From the NCBI GenBank assembly GCA_036267635.1, contig DATAVR010000083.1:1-64000 (forward strand): DNA of 64,000 nucleotides. Reading direction: 5' to 3'. This stretch comes from JADGRB01 sp036267635. Its GTDB lineage: Bacteria > Myxococcota_A > Polyangia > Fen-1088. The notes beneath the pieces are model-generated. The model made no database searches and had not been told where the DNA came from. It saw only the letters and a list, made by a program, of their open reading frames with translations. A program made the position numbers and the translations under genes. This document shows positions 31,356 through 41,000 of the stretch, one piece after another. The first letter of the stretch is position 1. Every line of letters begins with the position of its first letter.

Positions 31356-34300
31356 ATGCCTCTCTTCGAGAAGGTGCTGGTCGCCAATCGCGGGGCCATC
31401 GCGCTGCGGATCCTGCGCACCTTGCGCCGGCTCGGCATCGGGTCGGTGGCGGTCTATTCGGACGCCGACGCCACGGCGCCGCACGTGCTGGCCGCCGACG
31501 AGGCGGTTCGTCTCGGCGGCCCGGCGCCGGCCGAGAGCTACCTGCGCGGCGACGCCATCGTGGCAGCGGCCCGCGAACGCGGCGCGGGGGCGATTCACCC
31601 CGGTTACGGCTTCCTGGCCGAGAACGCCGACTTTGCCGCGGCCTGCGCGTCGGCGGGGATCGCCTTCATCGGTCCCACCGTCGAGCAGATGCGGGCCTTC
31701 GGTCTCAAGCACACGGCGCGGGCGCTGGCCGAGGAGAGCGGCGTTCCGCTCTTGCCCGGCACCGGGCTGCTCGGCGGGGTGGAGGAGGCGCTGGCAGCGG
31801 CCGCCTCGATCGGCTATCCGGTGATGCTGAAGAGCACCGCGGGCGGCGGCGGGATCGGGATGCGGCGGTGCGAGGACGCCGCGGCGCTGGCAGGTGCCTA
31901 CCAGGCGGTCGAGCGCCTGGCGCGCGCCAACTTCAAGGACGCCGGGCTGTTTCTGGAGAAGCTGGTCACGCGCGCGCGCCACGTGGAGGTGCAGATCTTC
32001 GGCGACGGCGCGGGCGGTGTCCTCGCGCTCGGGGAGCGGGACTGCTCGGTCCAGCGCCGGAACCAGAAGGTGCTCGAAGAGACACCGGCGCCTCACCTGC
32101 CCGATGGTCTCCGCGCTGCGATCCTCGGGGCGGCGACGCGGCTCGGACAGGCGGCGCGCTATCGCTCCGCCGGGACGGTCGAGTTCATCGTCGACGCCGA
32201 GCGCGTCGCCGCCGGCGCCTTCTACTTCCTGGAGGTCAATACGCGCATCCAGGTCGAGCACGGCGTGACGGAAGAGGTCACCGGCGTCGATCTGGTCGAG
32301 TGGATGGTGCGTCTGGCCGCCGGCGCGCTGCCGGCGCTGGAAGATCTCAAGCCGACCGCGCACGGCGCCGCGATCGAGGCGCGGCTCTACGCCGAGGATC
32401 CTCAGAAGCAGTTCCAACCGAGCTGCGGCCTTCTGACTGAGGTGGTCTTCCCCGACGGTGTCCGGGTCGAGCCGGCGGTCGAGCGCGGCCAGGAGGTGAC
32501 GCCTTACTACGATCCGATGCTGGCCAAGCTGATCGCGCGGGGCGCCACCCGCGAGGAGGCACGCGGCCGGCTGGTCGAGGCGCTCGAGCGTTGTCGGATC
32601 TCCGGGGTCGAGACCAACCGCGCCTACTTGATCGAGGTGCTGCGTTCCCCGCCCTTCGTCAGGGGCGAGGTGCACACCTCCTTGCTGGAAGGGTTCGTCT
32701 ACGCGCCGGCGACCGTCGACGTCACCGAGCCCGGAACGCAGACCACGATTCAGGACTACCCCGGACGCCTCGGGTACTGGGACGTGGGCGTTCCGCCGTC
32801 GGGCCCGATGGACGACTGGTCCTTCCGGCTGGCGAATCGCCTGGTGGGGAACGCCGCCTCGGCGGCCGGGCTCGAGTGCACGCTGGTGGGGCCGTCGTTG
32901 CGCTTCAACGCCGCCGCCACCGTCGCGCTCGCCGGCGCCGACATGGCGGCGACGCTGGACGGGGTCGCGGTCGCGCTCCATCGCGCGTTCGAGGTCCCGG
33001 CTGGCGCGACGTTGCGCCTGGGGGCGGTGCGCGGCCCGGGGAGCCGGGCCTACCTGGCGATCCGGGGCGGGCTGGAGGTGCCGGCCTATCTCGGCAGCCG
33101 CGCGACCTTCACCTTGGGCCAGTTTGGGGGACACGGCGGACGCGCCCTGCGGGCGGGCGACGTCCTGCACCTCGGGACGGAGCCTGCGCTCGCCGCGCCG
33201 ACGTTCGCGCCGACGTCCGATCCTCCGTCCGCCCCCGCCCTCCCGGCGCTGAGCGGGGCCTGGGAGATCGCCGTCTTGCACGGCCCGCACAGCGCTCCGG
33301 ACTTCTTCACGCCGGAAGACATCGACGATCTGTTCTCCGCCGAGTGGCGCGTGCATTACAACTCGAGCCGGACCGGGGTGCGCCTCATCGGGCCGAAGCC
33401 GCGCTGGGCCCGGCGCGACGGCGGCGAGGCGGGGCTTCATCCGTCGAACATTCACGACAACGCCTACGCGATCGGCGCCGTCGATTTCACCGGCGACATG
33501 CCGGTCATCCTGGGGCCCGACGGCCCGAGCCTGGGAGGCTTCGTCTGTCCGGCCACCATCATCTCGGCGGAGCTGTGGAAGGTAGGTCAGCTCAAGGCTG
33601 GGGATACCGTTCGCTTCCGCGCGGTTTCGCTGGAAGAGTCACGGGCATTCGAGCGGGCGCAGGACGACAGGCTCCGGACGCTGCAGGCGCCGGCCGTCTC
33701 GTCGTCGCCGCGCGCCCTGGCGCCGCTGCCGTCGTCGGCGGTGTTGCGGCGAACGGAGGCAACGGCCGATCGGCCGGCGGTGGTGATCCGCCAGGACGGC
33801 CCGGCCAACCTGCTCGTCGAGTACGGCCCGCCGGTGCTCGATCTGGCGCTTCGCTTTCGGGTTCACGCGCTGGCGGCCGCTCTCGGCGCCCGCCGATCGG
33901 CCGCCATGCTCGACCTGACGCCGGGGATCCGCTCGCTGCAGATCCACTATGACGATCGGGCGTTGCCGCGCGAGCGGTTGCTCGAGCTGCTGGAGGAGAT
34001 CGAGGATCAGCTGCCGGACACCGACGCCATCGAGGTGCCGTCACGCATCGTCCACCTGCCGCTCTCCTGGGACGACGCTGCCACGCAGCTGGCGATCCAG
34101 AAGTACATGCAGTCGGTGCGGGCCGACGCCCCCTGGTGCCCGAGCAACATCGAGTTCATCCGGCGCATCAACGGGCTGGCCTCCATCGAGGAGGTGCGCG
34201 AGATCGTGTTCGCCGCCAGCTACCTGGTGCTGGGCCTGGGCGACGTCTACCTGGGCGCGCCGGTCGCCACGCCGCTCGATCCCCGCCACCGGCTGGTGAC

Positions 34301-34988
34301 CACCAAGTACAACCCCGCGCGGACCTGGACGCCGGAGAACGCCGTCGGGATCGGGGGCGCCTATCTTTGCGTCTACGGGATGGAAGGGCCGGGCGGATAC
34401 CAGTTCGTCGGACGCACCTGCCAGATGTGGAACCGCTTCCACGAGACGGCGGAGTTCACGCCAGGGCACCCCTGGCTGCTTCGTTTCTTCGATCAGATCC
34501 GGTTCTACCCGGTCGAGGCCGCCGAGCTGCTCGCTTTTCGTGAGGCGTTCCCGCGCGGGCGGGCCGCGCTGAAGATCGAGACGACGCAGTTTCGGTTCGC
34601 CGAATACCGGCGCTGGCTGGACGGAGAGCGCGACGCCACCGCCGCGTTCAAAGCCCGACAGGAGGCGGCGTTCCTGGCCGAGCGCGAGCGCTGGGCTGCG
34701 CTTCCGGTGCCCGACGAGAGCCTGGCCGCGCCGCCGCCCCAGGAAGAGGAGGCGCTGCCCGCCGGGACGATCGCGGTGCGCTCCGACGTGACCGGCAGCG
34801 TCTGGCAGATTCAGGTCGAGCCGGGCGATCGGGTCTCGGCCGGCGATCGGCTGGTGGTCCTGGAGACCATGAAGATGGAGACGCCGATCGTGGCGCCCAG
34901 CGCTGGTGAAGTCGTGGCCGTGAAGCTCACCCGGGGCGCCCTGGTCACCGCCGGACAGATCGTGATCGCTCTGCGGCCGATCTCTTAG
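31356..34988 (+). CDS. Urea/guanidine carboxylase family biotin enzyme
   Basis: The 1210-residue, single-chain biotin carboxylase joins ATP-dependent carboxylation of biotin to transfer onto urea or guanidine. It has a biotin carboxylase domain (LFEKVLVANRGAIALRIL; STAGGGGIGM; about residues 1-450) and two carboxyltransferase parts (TIQDYPGRLGYWDVGVPPSG, about 465-770; NIEFIRRINGL and GYQFVGRTCQMWN, about 820-1040). The C-terminal biotinyl domain has the attachment Lys1173 in ETMKME. Length is normal for the family. The DUF1989 pair upstream favours guanidine as substrate. No allophanate hydrolase gene follows, although it would be needed to finish the pathway. Confidence 0.88.
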   Translation: MPLFEKVLVANRGAIALRILRTLRRLGIGSVAVYSDADATAPHVLAADEAVRLGGPAPAESYLRGDAIVAAARERGAGAIHPGYGFLAENADFAAACASAGIAFIGPTVEQMRAFGLKHTARALAEESGVPLLPGTGLLGGVEEALAAAASIGYPVMLKSTAGGGGIGMRRCEDAAALAGAYQAVERLARANFKDAGLFLEKLVTRARHVEVQIFGDGAGGVLALGERDCSVQRRNQKVLEETPAPHLPDGLRAAILGAATRLGQAARYRSAGTVEFIVDAERVAAGAFYFLEVNTRIQVEHGVTEEVTGVDLVEWMVRLAAGALPALEDLKPTAHGAAIEARLYAEDPQKQFQPSCGLLTEVVFPDGVRVEPAVERGQEVTPYYDPMLAKLIARGATREEARGRLVEALERCRISGVETNRAYLIEVLRSPPFVRGEVHTSLLEGFVYAPATVDVTEPGTQTTIQDYPGRLGYWDVGVPPSGPMDDWSFRLANRLVGNAASAAGLECTLVGPSLRFNAAATVALAGADMAATLDGVAVALHRAFEVPAGATLRLGAVRGPGSRAYLAIRGGLEVPAYLGSRATFTLGQFGGHGGRALRAGDVLHLGTEPALAAPTFAPTSDPPSAPALPALSGAWEIAVLHGPHSAPDFFTPEDIDDLFSAEWRVHYNSSRTGVRLIGPKPRWARRDGGEAGLHPSNIHDNAYAIGAVDFTGDMPVILGPDGPSLGGFVCPATIISAELWKVGQLKAGDTVRFRAVSLEESRAFERAQDDRLRTLQAPAVSSSPRALAPLPSSAVLRRTEATADRPAVVIRQDGPANLLVEYGPPVLDLALRFRVHALAAALGARRSAAMLDLTPGIRSLQIHYDDRALPRERLLELLEEIEDQLPDTDAIEVPSRIVHLPLSWDDAATQLAIQKYMQSVRADAPWCPSNIEFIRRINGLASIEEVREIVFAASYLVLGLGDVYLGAPVATPLDPRHRLVTTKYNPARTWTPENAVGIGGAYLCVYGMEGPGGYQFVGRTCQMWNRFHETAEFTPGHPWLLRFFDQIRFYPVEAAELLAFREAFPRGRAALKIETTQFRFAEYRRWLDGERDATAAFKARQEAAFLAERERWAALPVPDESLAAPPPQEEEALPAGTIAVRSDVTGSVWQIQVEPGDRVSAGDRLVVLETMKMETPIVAPSAGEVVAVKLTRGALVTAGQIVIALRPIS

Positions 34989-35160
34989 CTCCCGGGGCGC
35001 GCTGTCGTCCGGGCCGCGGGGACCAGCTCGTTGGCCGCCCAGCCGCCGTGGCGTGGGCACGGTGAAAAAAAACGATATGATTACGAATATTTATGCCTTA
35101 AATCCCTCCGGTTTTCGAACACCCGCAGGAGCACTGACCGAAAGTCGAAAACGCGGAAAT

Positions 35161-35190
35161 TTGACTGGATGTCGGTCTGGGTAGTCTGAT
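35161..35190 (+). promoter_or_regulatory. Probable ftsK promoter
   Basis: TTGACT at 35161-35166 and TCTGAT at 35185-35190, spaced 18 bases apart, form a plausible sigma-70 promoter in an AT-richer 240-base gap. A GAGGA ribosome binding site at 35217-35221 precedes the ftsK ATG by ten bases. No activator or operator site was recognised. Confidence 0.5.
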
Positions 35191-35231
35191 GTAGGTGTAA
35201 GCCCACCTCTGACTGCGAGGACAAAAACCCG

Positions 35232-38006
35232 ATGGCCGCCAGCACGAAGACGTCCGCTCCCTCTGAATCCGCCCCTCGGGGGAACCGTCAGAACCGCCGC
35301 CGCGAAATCAGCGGCATCTTGTTGCTGGCCGGCGGTCTGTTCGCCGTGATGTCGCTGGTGTCGATGCAGATCGGCGGCGATCCGCTCATGGGTCCGGGCG
35401 GTGGCGCGGTGGCGTCGGGGCTCTACGCGCTGTTCGGTCTCGGTGCCTATCTGGTGATCGGCGCGATGTCGGTCGCGGCCGTCCGCTGCTTCCGCGCCCG
35501 CCCGCTCGTCGACGGTCTGCGCGAGGGTGCCGGTGCGCTGCTGTTGTTGACCGCGGTCGCCGTGCTGCTGCACCTGCCGTTCGCCGACAGCGACCTCGGC
35601 CACCATGGTCCGGGCGGGCTCTACGGCCAGTGGTTGGGAGAGGTCGGGGCCAGCTTCATCGGTGCCGGCGGAGCGGCGCTGGCGGCGACGACGATGTTGG
35701 TGGTCGGGATTCTGCTGGTCACGGAGATCAGCCTGCGAGAGGCGACGGTCGTGCTCGCCTGGGCAGCGCGGCATGCGCGGCGCGGCCTGGTGGTCGGCGC
35801 CTTGGCGGCCTGGCGGACGGCGCGCGCGGCGTTCCCCGAAAAGGACGACGCCGGCGATCGGCACCAGGAGGCCGAGCCGGAGACGGACGCCGACGAGCGG
35901 GAGATCGCCATCGTCGAGCCGATACGCGCGGCCGCGATCGAGGCCGCGCGGGAGTCGGAGTCCGAGTCGGAGCCCGAGGAGGTGCCCGCGCGCATGGAGC
36001 CTCGAGAGAGCGAAGCGATCCGCGTGGGCGCGCCCCGCACCGTCGCCGACGAGGTCGCCGAGGAGCGCGCGGCGATGGCCGCCATCGTCGCCGAGGTCGC
36101 CGCGGTGGAGCGTTTCGCTGTCGACGAAGCCGAGGTGGAGGAAGAACCGGCATTGGTTGCAGCCGCGGCGCCTGTCGTCCCCCCCGACGCACCGATCATC
36201 GTCGAGTCGGCGTCGCTGGCCCGGATGCGCCTGAGCGAGGCCGCCGATGCCGCCGACGACGACGAGGCGGTGGAGAAGACGCCCGAAGAAAAAGCCGGAG
36301 AAAAGATGGGGTTCATCCGCCTCTCCGAAGGCGCGTTCCAGCTGCCGACCACCGATCTGCTCGAGTACATCCCGCCGCCGGCGCACGAGATGGACAAGCA
36401 GCAGCTCTACGAAATGGCCGAGCGCCTCGAGCAGGCGATGTCGAACTACGGCGTGCGCGGCAAGGTCAAAGAGATCCACATGGGACCGGTCGTCACCATG
36501 TACGAGTTCGCGCCCGCCCCCGGCACGCGCACCGGCAAGATCGCCAACCTGGAGAAGGACCTGGCGATGGCGCTGGAGGCGCAGGCGGTCCGCATCGTGG
36601 CGCCGATCCCCGGCAAGGCCGTGGTCGGCGTCGAGGTGCCGAACCTGACGCGCGAGATCGTCTATCTCAAGGAGATCCTGCAGGACAACACCTTCACCGG
36701 CGCGGCGTCGAAGCTGCAGGTGGCGCTGGGCAAGGACATCAAGGGGGCGCCGGTCACCGTGAACCTCTCCAAGATGCCGCACCTGCTGGTCGCCGGGACG
36801 ACCGGATCGGGCAAGTCGGTGGCGGTCAACGGGATGATCACCAGCATCCTCTACAACGCGTCCCCCGAAGAGGTCCGCTTCATCATGGTCGACCCCAAGA
36901 TGCTGGAGCTCTCGATCTACGAGGGGATCCCGCACCTGTTGCTGCCGGTGGTGACCGATCCCAAGAAGGCGAACCTGGCCCTGCGCTGGGCGGTCGACGA
37001 GATGGAGCGGCGCTACGAGCTCCTGGCCAAGACTGGCGTGCGCGACGTCGCCACCTATAACGCCAAGATCGACGCCGCCAACAGCAAGGCTGCGGTGCCG
37101 GAGGCGCCTGCGCGCAAGGGGCACAAAGAGAAGAAGATCCGCGTCGTCTTGGCCGGTCCCGACGGGACCGAGCAGGAGGTCGATCTCGATGCCGATTCCG
37201 AGATCACCGTGGCCGAGGCCGCGGACGGCGATGGTGCCGGAATCGTCGAATACGAGTCGCCGAGCGACGAGGATCTCTCGGACGTGGCGGCCGCCGCGCA
37301 GGCGACCGAGGAGAAGGCGGCGGCGCCCAAGCCGACCAAGCTCCCGTACATCGTGATCGTCATCGACGAGTTCGCCGACCTCATGATGGTGGCGCCCAAG
37401 GACGTGGAGACCAGCGTGGCGCGGCTGGCCCAGAAGGCGCGCGCGGCGGGGCTACACCTCATCCTCGCCACGCAGCGCCCCTCGGTCGACGTGATCACCG
37501 GCCTCATCAAGGCCAACTTCCCCAGCCGGGTCGCGCTGCAGGTGGCGTCGAAGATCGACTCGCGCACCATCCTCGACCAGTCGGGCGCCGAGACGCTGCT
37601 CGGCAACGGCGACATGCTGTTCTCCGATCGCGGGACCAAGCTGCGCCGCATTCACGGCGCTTTTCTTTCAGACGACGAGGTCCACCGGGTGGTCGACTTC
37701 CTCAAGAAGCAGGCCAAGCCGGTCTACGACATGGACATCCTCAAGCCGCGCGAGGAGGACGCCGAAGAGGGCGGCGGCCCGGCCGACAGCTTCCACGACG
37801 ATCTCTACGATCAGGCGGTGGCCATCGTCTGCGACACCCGGCAGGCCTCGGTCTCGTACATCCAGCGGCGGCTCCAGATCGGCTACAACCGCTCTGCCCG
37901 CATGGTCGAGCAGATGGAGCGCGACGGCATCGTCGGCCCGACCAACGGCGCCAAGCCGCGCGACGTCCTGGCGCAGCAGGGCGAGTACCTGGCCGCCGGC
38001 GGGTAG
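35232..38006 (+). CDS. ftsK: DNA translocase FtsK
   Basis: FtsK is anchored at the division septum and pumps chromosomal DNA to resolve dimers. Residues about 25-180 form roughly four membrane helices. A Glu/Ala/Arg-rich linker (about 200-350) leads to the alpha-beta motor: Walker A AGTTGSGKSV (521-530) and Walker B VIVIDEFADLMM (about 708-719). The C-terminal gamma winged helix (DDLYDQAVAIVCDTRQASVS) reads KOPS sequences. Between ATYNAKI and LPYIVI is an acidic, Ala-rich insertion of about 90 residues (613-703). Total length 924 is longer than minimal SpoIIIE-type proteins. lolA follows 36 bases later. Confidence 0.95.
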   Translation: MAASTKTSAPSESAPRGNRQNRRREISGILLLAGGLFAVMSLVSMQIGGDPLMGPGGGAVASGLYALFGLGAYLVIGAMSVAAVRCFRARPLVDGLREGAGALLLLTAVAVLLHLPFADSDLGHHGPGGLYGQWLGEVGASFIGAGGAALAATTMLVVGILLVTEISLREATVVLAWAARHARRGLVVGALAAWRTARAAFPEKDDAGDRHQEAEPETDADEREIAIVEPIRAAAIEAARESESESEPEEVPARMEPRESEAIRVGAPRTVADEVAEERAAMAAIVAEVAAVERFAVDEAEVEEEPALVAAAAPVVPPDAPIIVESASLARMRLSEAADAADDDEAVEKTPEEKAGEKMGFIRLSEGAFQLPTTDLLEYIPPPAHEMDKQQLYEMAERLEQAMSNYGVRGKVKEIHMGPVVTMYEFAPAPGTRTGKIANLEKDLAMALEAQAVRIVAPIPGKAVVGVEVPNLTREIVYLKEILQDNTFTGAASKLQVALGKDIKGAPVTVNLSKMPHLLVAGTTGSGKSVAVNGMITSILYNASPEEVRFIMVDPKMLELSIYEGIPHLLLPVVTDPKKANLALRWAVDEMERRYELLAKTGVRDVATYNAKIDAANSKAAVPEAPARKGHKEKKIRVVLAGPDGTEQEVDLDADSEITVAEAADGDGAGIVEYESPSDEDLSDVAAAAQATEEKAAAPKPTKLPYIVIVIDEFADLMMVAPKDVETSVARLAQKARAAGLHLILATQRPSVDVITGLIKANFPSRVALQVASKIDSRTILDQSGAETLLGNGDMLFSDRGTKLRRIHGAFLSDDEVHRVVDFLKKQAKPVYDMDILKPREEDAEEGGGPADSFHDDLYDQAVAIVCDTRQASVSYIQRRLQIGYNRSARMVEQMERDGIVGPTNGAKPRDVLAQQGEYLAAGG

Positions 38007-38042
38007 CTCGCGCGGCGTGGGGCGCTCGGCTAGGATCGCGCG

Positions 38043-38705
38043 ATGCTGACCTCCGCCCTCGCGTGCGCGCTGCTGGCCGCTACGCCCGCCGCCGCGTCGC
38101 CCCGCCTGGAGCTCGCGGCCGTCGTCGACAAGGTGCAAAAGCGCTACGACGGCGCCAGCGACTTTCGCGCGCGGTTCACGCAGACGCTCACCAGCACGGC
38201 GATGGGGCGCAAGACCAACTCGGCCGGCGGGGTGATGTTCAAGAAGCCGGGGCGGATGCGCTGGGACTACGACAAGCCCGAAAAGGCGACCTACGTCAGC
38301 GACGGCGGCGTGCTCTGGCTCTACGAGCCGGACGACCAGCAGGCCTTCAAGCAGGAGCTGAAGTCCTCGCAGCTTCCAGCCGCGCTGGCCTTCCTGACCG
38401 GAAAGGGGAAGCTGGCCGCGGAGTTCGACATCACGCCGGCGGCCAAGAGCCCGTACGGCACGCCGGGCGACTACCTGCTGTCGCTGTCACCCAAGGTGGC
38501 TGAGCCGCAGGTGAAGAACATTCTCTTCGTCGTCGATCCGAAGACGTTCGACGTCCGCGAGAGCGTCATCACCGACGGGCAGGGGAACCTCAACGACCTG
38601 ACGTTCGCCGACATCAAGATGAACACGCACGTTCCCGAGTCCGAGTTCCGCTTCACGCCCCCCGCCGGTGTCCGCGTGATCGACACCGCCAAGCTCGGCA
38701 AGTAA
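38043..38705 (+). CDS. lolA: Outer-membrane lipoprotein carrier LolA
   Basis: LolA carries lipoproteins across the periplasm from LolCDE to the outer membrane. A signal peptide (residues 1-18) precedes a LolA fold with VVDKVQKRYDGASDFRARFT, GGVMFKKPGRMRWDYDKPE, VLWLYEPDDQQ, and a hydrophobic cavity region through FVVDPKTFDV. The 220-residue length is normal. The many predicted lipoproteins in the window fit its presence. It follows ftsK by 36 bases, as is common in several Gram-negative groups, and may share its transcript. It is convergent with the PEGA-type gene. Confidence 0.92.
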   Translation: MLTSALACALLAATPAAASPRLELAAVVDKVQKRYDGASDFRARFTQTLTSTAMGRKTNSAGGVMFKKPGRMRWDYDKPEKATYVSDGGVLWLYEPDDQQAFKQELKSSQLPAALAFLTGKGKLAAEFDITPAAKSPYGTPGDYLLSLSPKVAEPQVKNILFVVDPKTFDVRESVITDGQGNLNDLTFADIKMNTHVPESEFRFTPPAGVRVIDTAKLGK

Positions 38706-38740
38706 CTCGAGCGCGGGGGACGGGGCTTTGCCCGCGAGCT

Positions 38741-39679
38741 CTAGAATCGCATCGAGAACGCGCCGCCGGTGAGGCGGGGGCCTGCCACGGGCGTGAACAT
38801 GAAGGCCGACGGCGTCCCCGAGGGAGCCGGCGCGGCCTTTTCGCTGCTGCCGCCGAAGATCAAGGGGATCGCGCAGATCCCCGCGCCGACCACGCCGACG
38901 GCCGCCACCACCCAGCCGACGTCGGCGATGTTGGCGTCGCGTTGGCCGCGCTTGGAGATCGAGTCCAGCGTCGCCTGATCGCCGGTCGGTGTGTTCTGAT
39001 AGTCGTGCTCGGCCTGCAGATCGAGGATGCCGAAGGTGGTGCCGAGGGCGACCCCCGCGGCGGCCCCGATCAGGAAGCCGTACATCAGGTTCTTGCGAAA
39101 CGGCGTCATCTCGCCGGTGCTGAAGACGCTGCCGCTGTCGCCGCCCCCGCCGCCGGTCGCGGCCTTGGCGCCGCCGAGGTCGACGGTCGTCTCTTCGTTC
39201 TCGGCGACGGTGACCGGCTTGCTGACCTGCTTGCCGTTGGGATAGGCCGCCTCGACGATGTAGTCCCCCTTGGGGACGCTGTAGATCGTGACGGGCGCGG
39301 TGCCGAACAGGCGACCCTCCAGAAAGACCTTCACCTTCGCGGCGACCGGTGCGTTCACCACCACGCGCCCCAGCCCCTCGCCGTTGGGCGAGGCGAAGTG
39401 CACGTGACCGAGGCTGTCCGTCTTGGGCGCCTCCTGCTCCGTGTTGAGGGCGGCCTTTGGCTTCTCCTCGTCGTTGGCCTGGGTGGCCGGCTTCTCGTCG
39501 TCGCCAGCCGCCTTCGGTGTCTCGTTGTCGGTTCCGGCGGCGCTGTCGCTGGAGCTCGCCGCTGGGGGGCTCTTCTTCTTGGCCGAGGCAGGTGCGGCGG
39601 CGAGTAGGGTCAACCCCGCAGCCAGCAGAGCGAAAACGATTCCGCGCGAGGGGCCCGAACGGTGGTCTAAACGCGTCAT
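38741..39679 (-). CDS. Exported PEGA-domain protein with C-terminal helices
   Basis: The 312-residue protein begins with a signal peptide (about residues 1-33), then a Ser/Ala/Glu/Lys-rich linker (about 35-90). A PEGA-type domain follows at about 107-168 (VKVFLEGRLFGTAPVTIYSV, GDYIVEAAYPNGK), as found in surface-associated proteins. A Gly-rich hydrophobic stretch (GFLIGAAAGVALGTTFGILD) and a second one (VGWVVAAVGVVGAGICAIP) follow, so the protein may span a membrane at its C-terminal half. The function is unknown. The transcript runs toward lolA without a clear T-tract terminator in the 35-base gap. Confidence 0.75.
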   Translation of the reverse strand: MTRLDHRSGPSRGIVFALLAAGLTLLAAAPASAKKKSPPAASSSDSAAGTDNETPKAAGDDEKPATQANDEEKPKAALNTEQEAPKTDSLGHVHFASPNGEGLGRVVVNAPVAAKVKVFLEGRLFGTAPVTIYSVPKGDYIVEAAYPNGKQVSKPVTVAENEETTVDLGGAKAATGGGGGDSGSVFSTGEMTPFRKNLMYGFLIGAAAGVALGTTFGILDLQAEHDYQNTPTGDQATLDSISKRGQRDANIADVGWVVAAVGVVGAGICAIPLIFGGSSEKAAPAPSGTPSAFMFTPVAGPRLTGGAFSMRF

Positions 39680-39767
39680 GGAGAGTCCTGTCGCTGAAGG
39701 TGGCGGTCCATTTCCCGTTGGAGGCCGAGAGCATACGCCGATTTCATTAAAAATGCGCCGGCCTCCG

Positions 39768-40457
39768 TCAACGGTCTCCGGGGGCGAGACGCCCCACGAA
39801 GGGGTTGTCCTCGCGCTCCCGGAGCACGCTGGTTTCGGGGCCGTGGCCGGGGATCACCAGCGTGTCGTCCGGCAACGTCAACAACCGTTCCCGGATCGAT
39901 TGCTGGATAGCGGCCAGCGAGCCGCCCCAGAGATCCGTCCGGCCGATAGAACCGCAGAACAGCGTATCTCCCGCGAACAGGATGGGGGTCTCGGCTGCGG
40001 TCTCCAGATAGAGGCAGATCGATCCTGGCGTGTGTCCCGGCGTATGCAGCGCCCGGGCCTCGCGGTGGCCGAAGGCGATCGCCTCGTCGCCGCGCAGCTC
40101 ATGCGTGGGAGGCGGTGGTGGCAGCCACGGCTTGCCGTCGCCGCGCGCGACGCCGAACGCCTCGGTCTGCATCACCGCACGGTCGTAGAGCCAGCGATCG
40201 TCGGCGTGCAACAGGATGTCGGCGCCGGTGCGGGCCGCCACGTCGCCGGTCGCCATGACATGGTCGAAGTGGGCGTGCGTGTGGACGAGCTTCACCGCGG
40301 TGAGGCCCCCCTTCGCCAGCGCCGCCAGGATCTCCTCGGCCTCGTCGCCGGGATCGATCACCAGCGCCTCGCGCGTCTCGGGGCAGCTCACGATGGTGCA
40401 GTTGCAGCCGAGCGCGCCGACCGGGAAGGTCTCGCGCACCAACCGTCCGGGGGACAT
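39768..40457 (-). CDS. Metallo-beta-lactamase-fold hydrolase, YcbL/glyoxalase II-like
   Basis: The 229-residue cytosolic hydrolase opens with FPVGALGCNCTIVSCPE, typical of the YcbL branch. It has metal ligands in HTHAHFDH, HTPGHTPGS, AGDTLFCGSIGRTDL and PGHGPETS. An internal stretch with proline repeats (WLPPPPPTH) is common in this branch. Thioester hydrolysis is the family role; the natural substrate is not known. It starts three bases after the cobU stop, so the two genes are coupled. Confidence 0.88.
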   Translation of the reverse strand: MSPGRLVRETFPVGALGCNCTIVSCPETREALVIDPGDEAEEILAALAKGGLTAVKLVHTHAHFDHVMATGDVAARTGADILLHADDRWLYDRAVMQTEAFGVARGDGKPWLPPPPPTHELRGDEAIAFGHREARALHTPGHTPGSICLYLETAAETPILFAGDTLFCGSIGRTDLWGGSLAAIQQSIRERLLTLPDDTLVIPGHGPETSVLREREDNPFVGRLAPGDR

Positions 40458-40460
40458 GGG

Positions 40461-40985
40461 TCAGCGGAGGCGCAAGGGGACGCCGCTCACCATCATCACC
40501 ACCGATTCGGCCCGCTCGGCGAGGATCTGGTTGGCCAGGCCGGCGACGTTGATGAGGCGGCGATCGGGGATGTTGGCCGGCAGGAAGCCGAGGCCGATCT
40601 CGGTCGTGACCAGCACCGCGGGCGTGGGCGAGCGGTAGAGGCGATCGGCCAGCGCCTGGACCTCGCCGAGCAGATCGGCGTCGCTGGTCGTGTCGGTCGC
40701 CGCCAGCCGCTTCGACAGCCACACGGTGAAGCGATCCATGACCACGGCGCCGCAGCCGTCCAGCGTCTCGGGCTCGAGCGCGCTCCCAACCTTGTCGGGC
40801 GCCTCGATCAGCTTCCAGGTCGTGTCGTGGTCGCGCCGGTGGTTGGCGAGCCGCGCCTTCAGCTCGTCGTCCCCCTCGATGTGCGACGCCACGTAGAGCC
40901 AGGGGGGCGGTCCGAGCTCCGAGGCGCGTCGGAGCGCGTATCCCGATTTGCCCGATCGCAGTCCGCCGGTGACGAACGTGAACAT
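40461..40985 (-). CDS. cobU: Adenosylcobinamide kinase / guanylyltransferase
   Basis: CobU phosphorylates adenosylcobinamide and then transfers GMP to it, late steps of cobalamin assembly or salvage. The P-loop GGLRSGKS is at the N-terminus, YVASHIEGDDELKARLANHR follows, and the C-terminal region has VLVTTEIGLGFLPANIPDRR. The 174-residue length is typical. No other cobalamin gene is in the window, but nrdJ nearby needs B12. It is the middle gene of a minus-strand run: alpha/beta hydrolase, cobU, YcbL-like hydrolase. Confidence 0.92.
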   Translation of the reverse strand: MFTFVTGGLRSGKSGYALRRASELGPPPWLYVASHIEGDDELKARLANHRRDHDTTWKLIEAPDKVGSALEPETLDGCGAVVMDRFTVWLSKRLAATDTTSDADLLGEVQALADRLYRSPTPAVLVTTEIGLGFLPANIPDRRLINVAGLANQILAERAESVVMMVSGVPLRLR

Positions 40986-41000
40986 GCGGCAAGGCTACCG

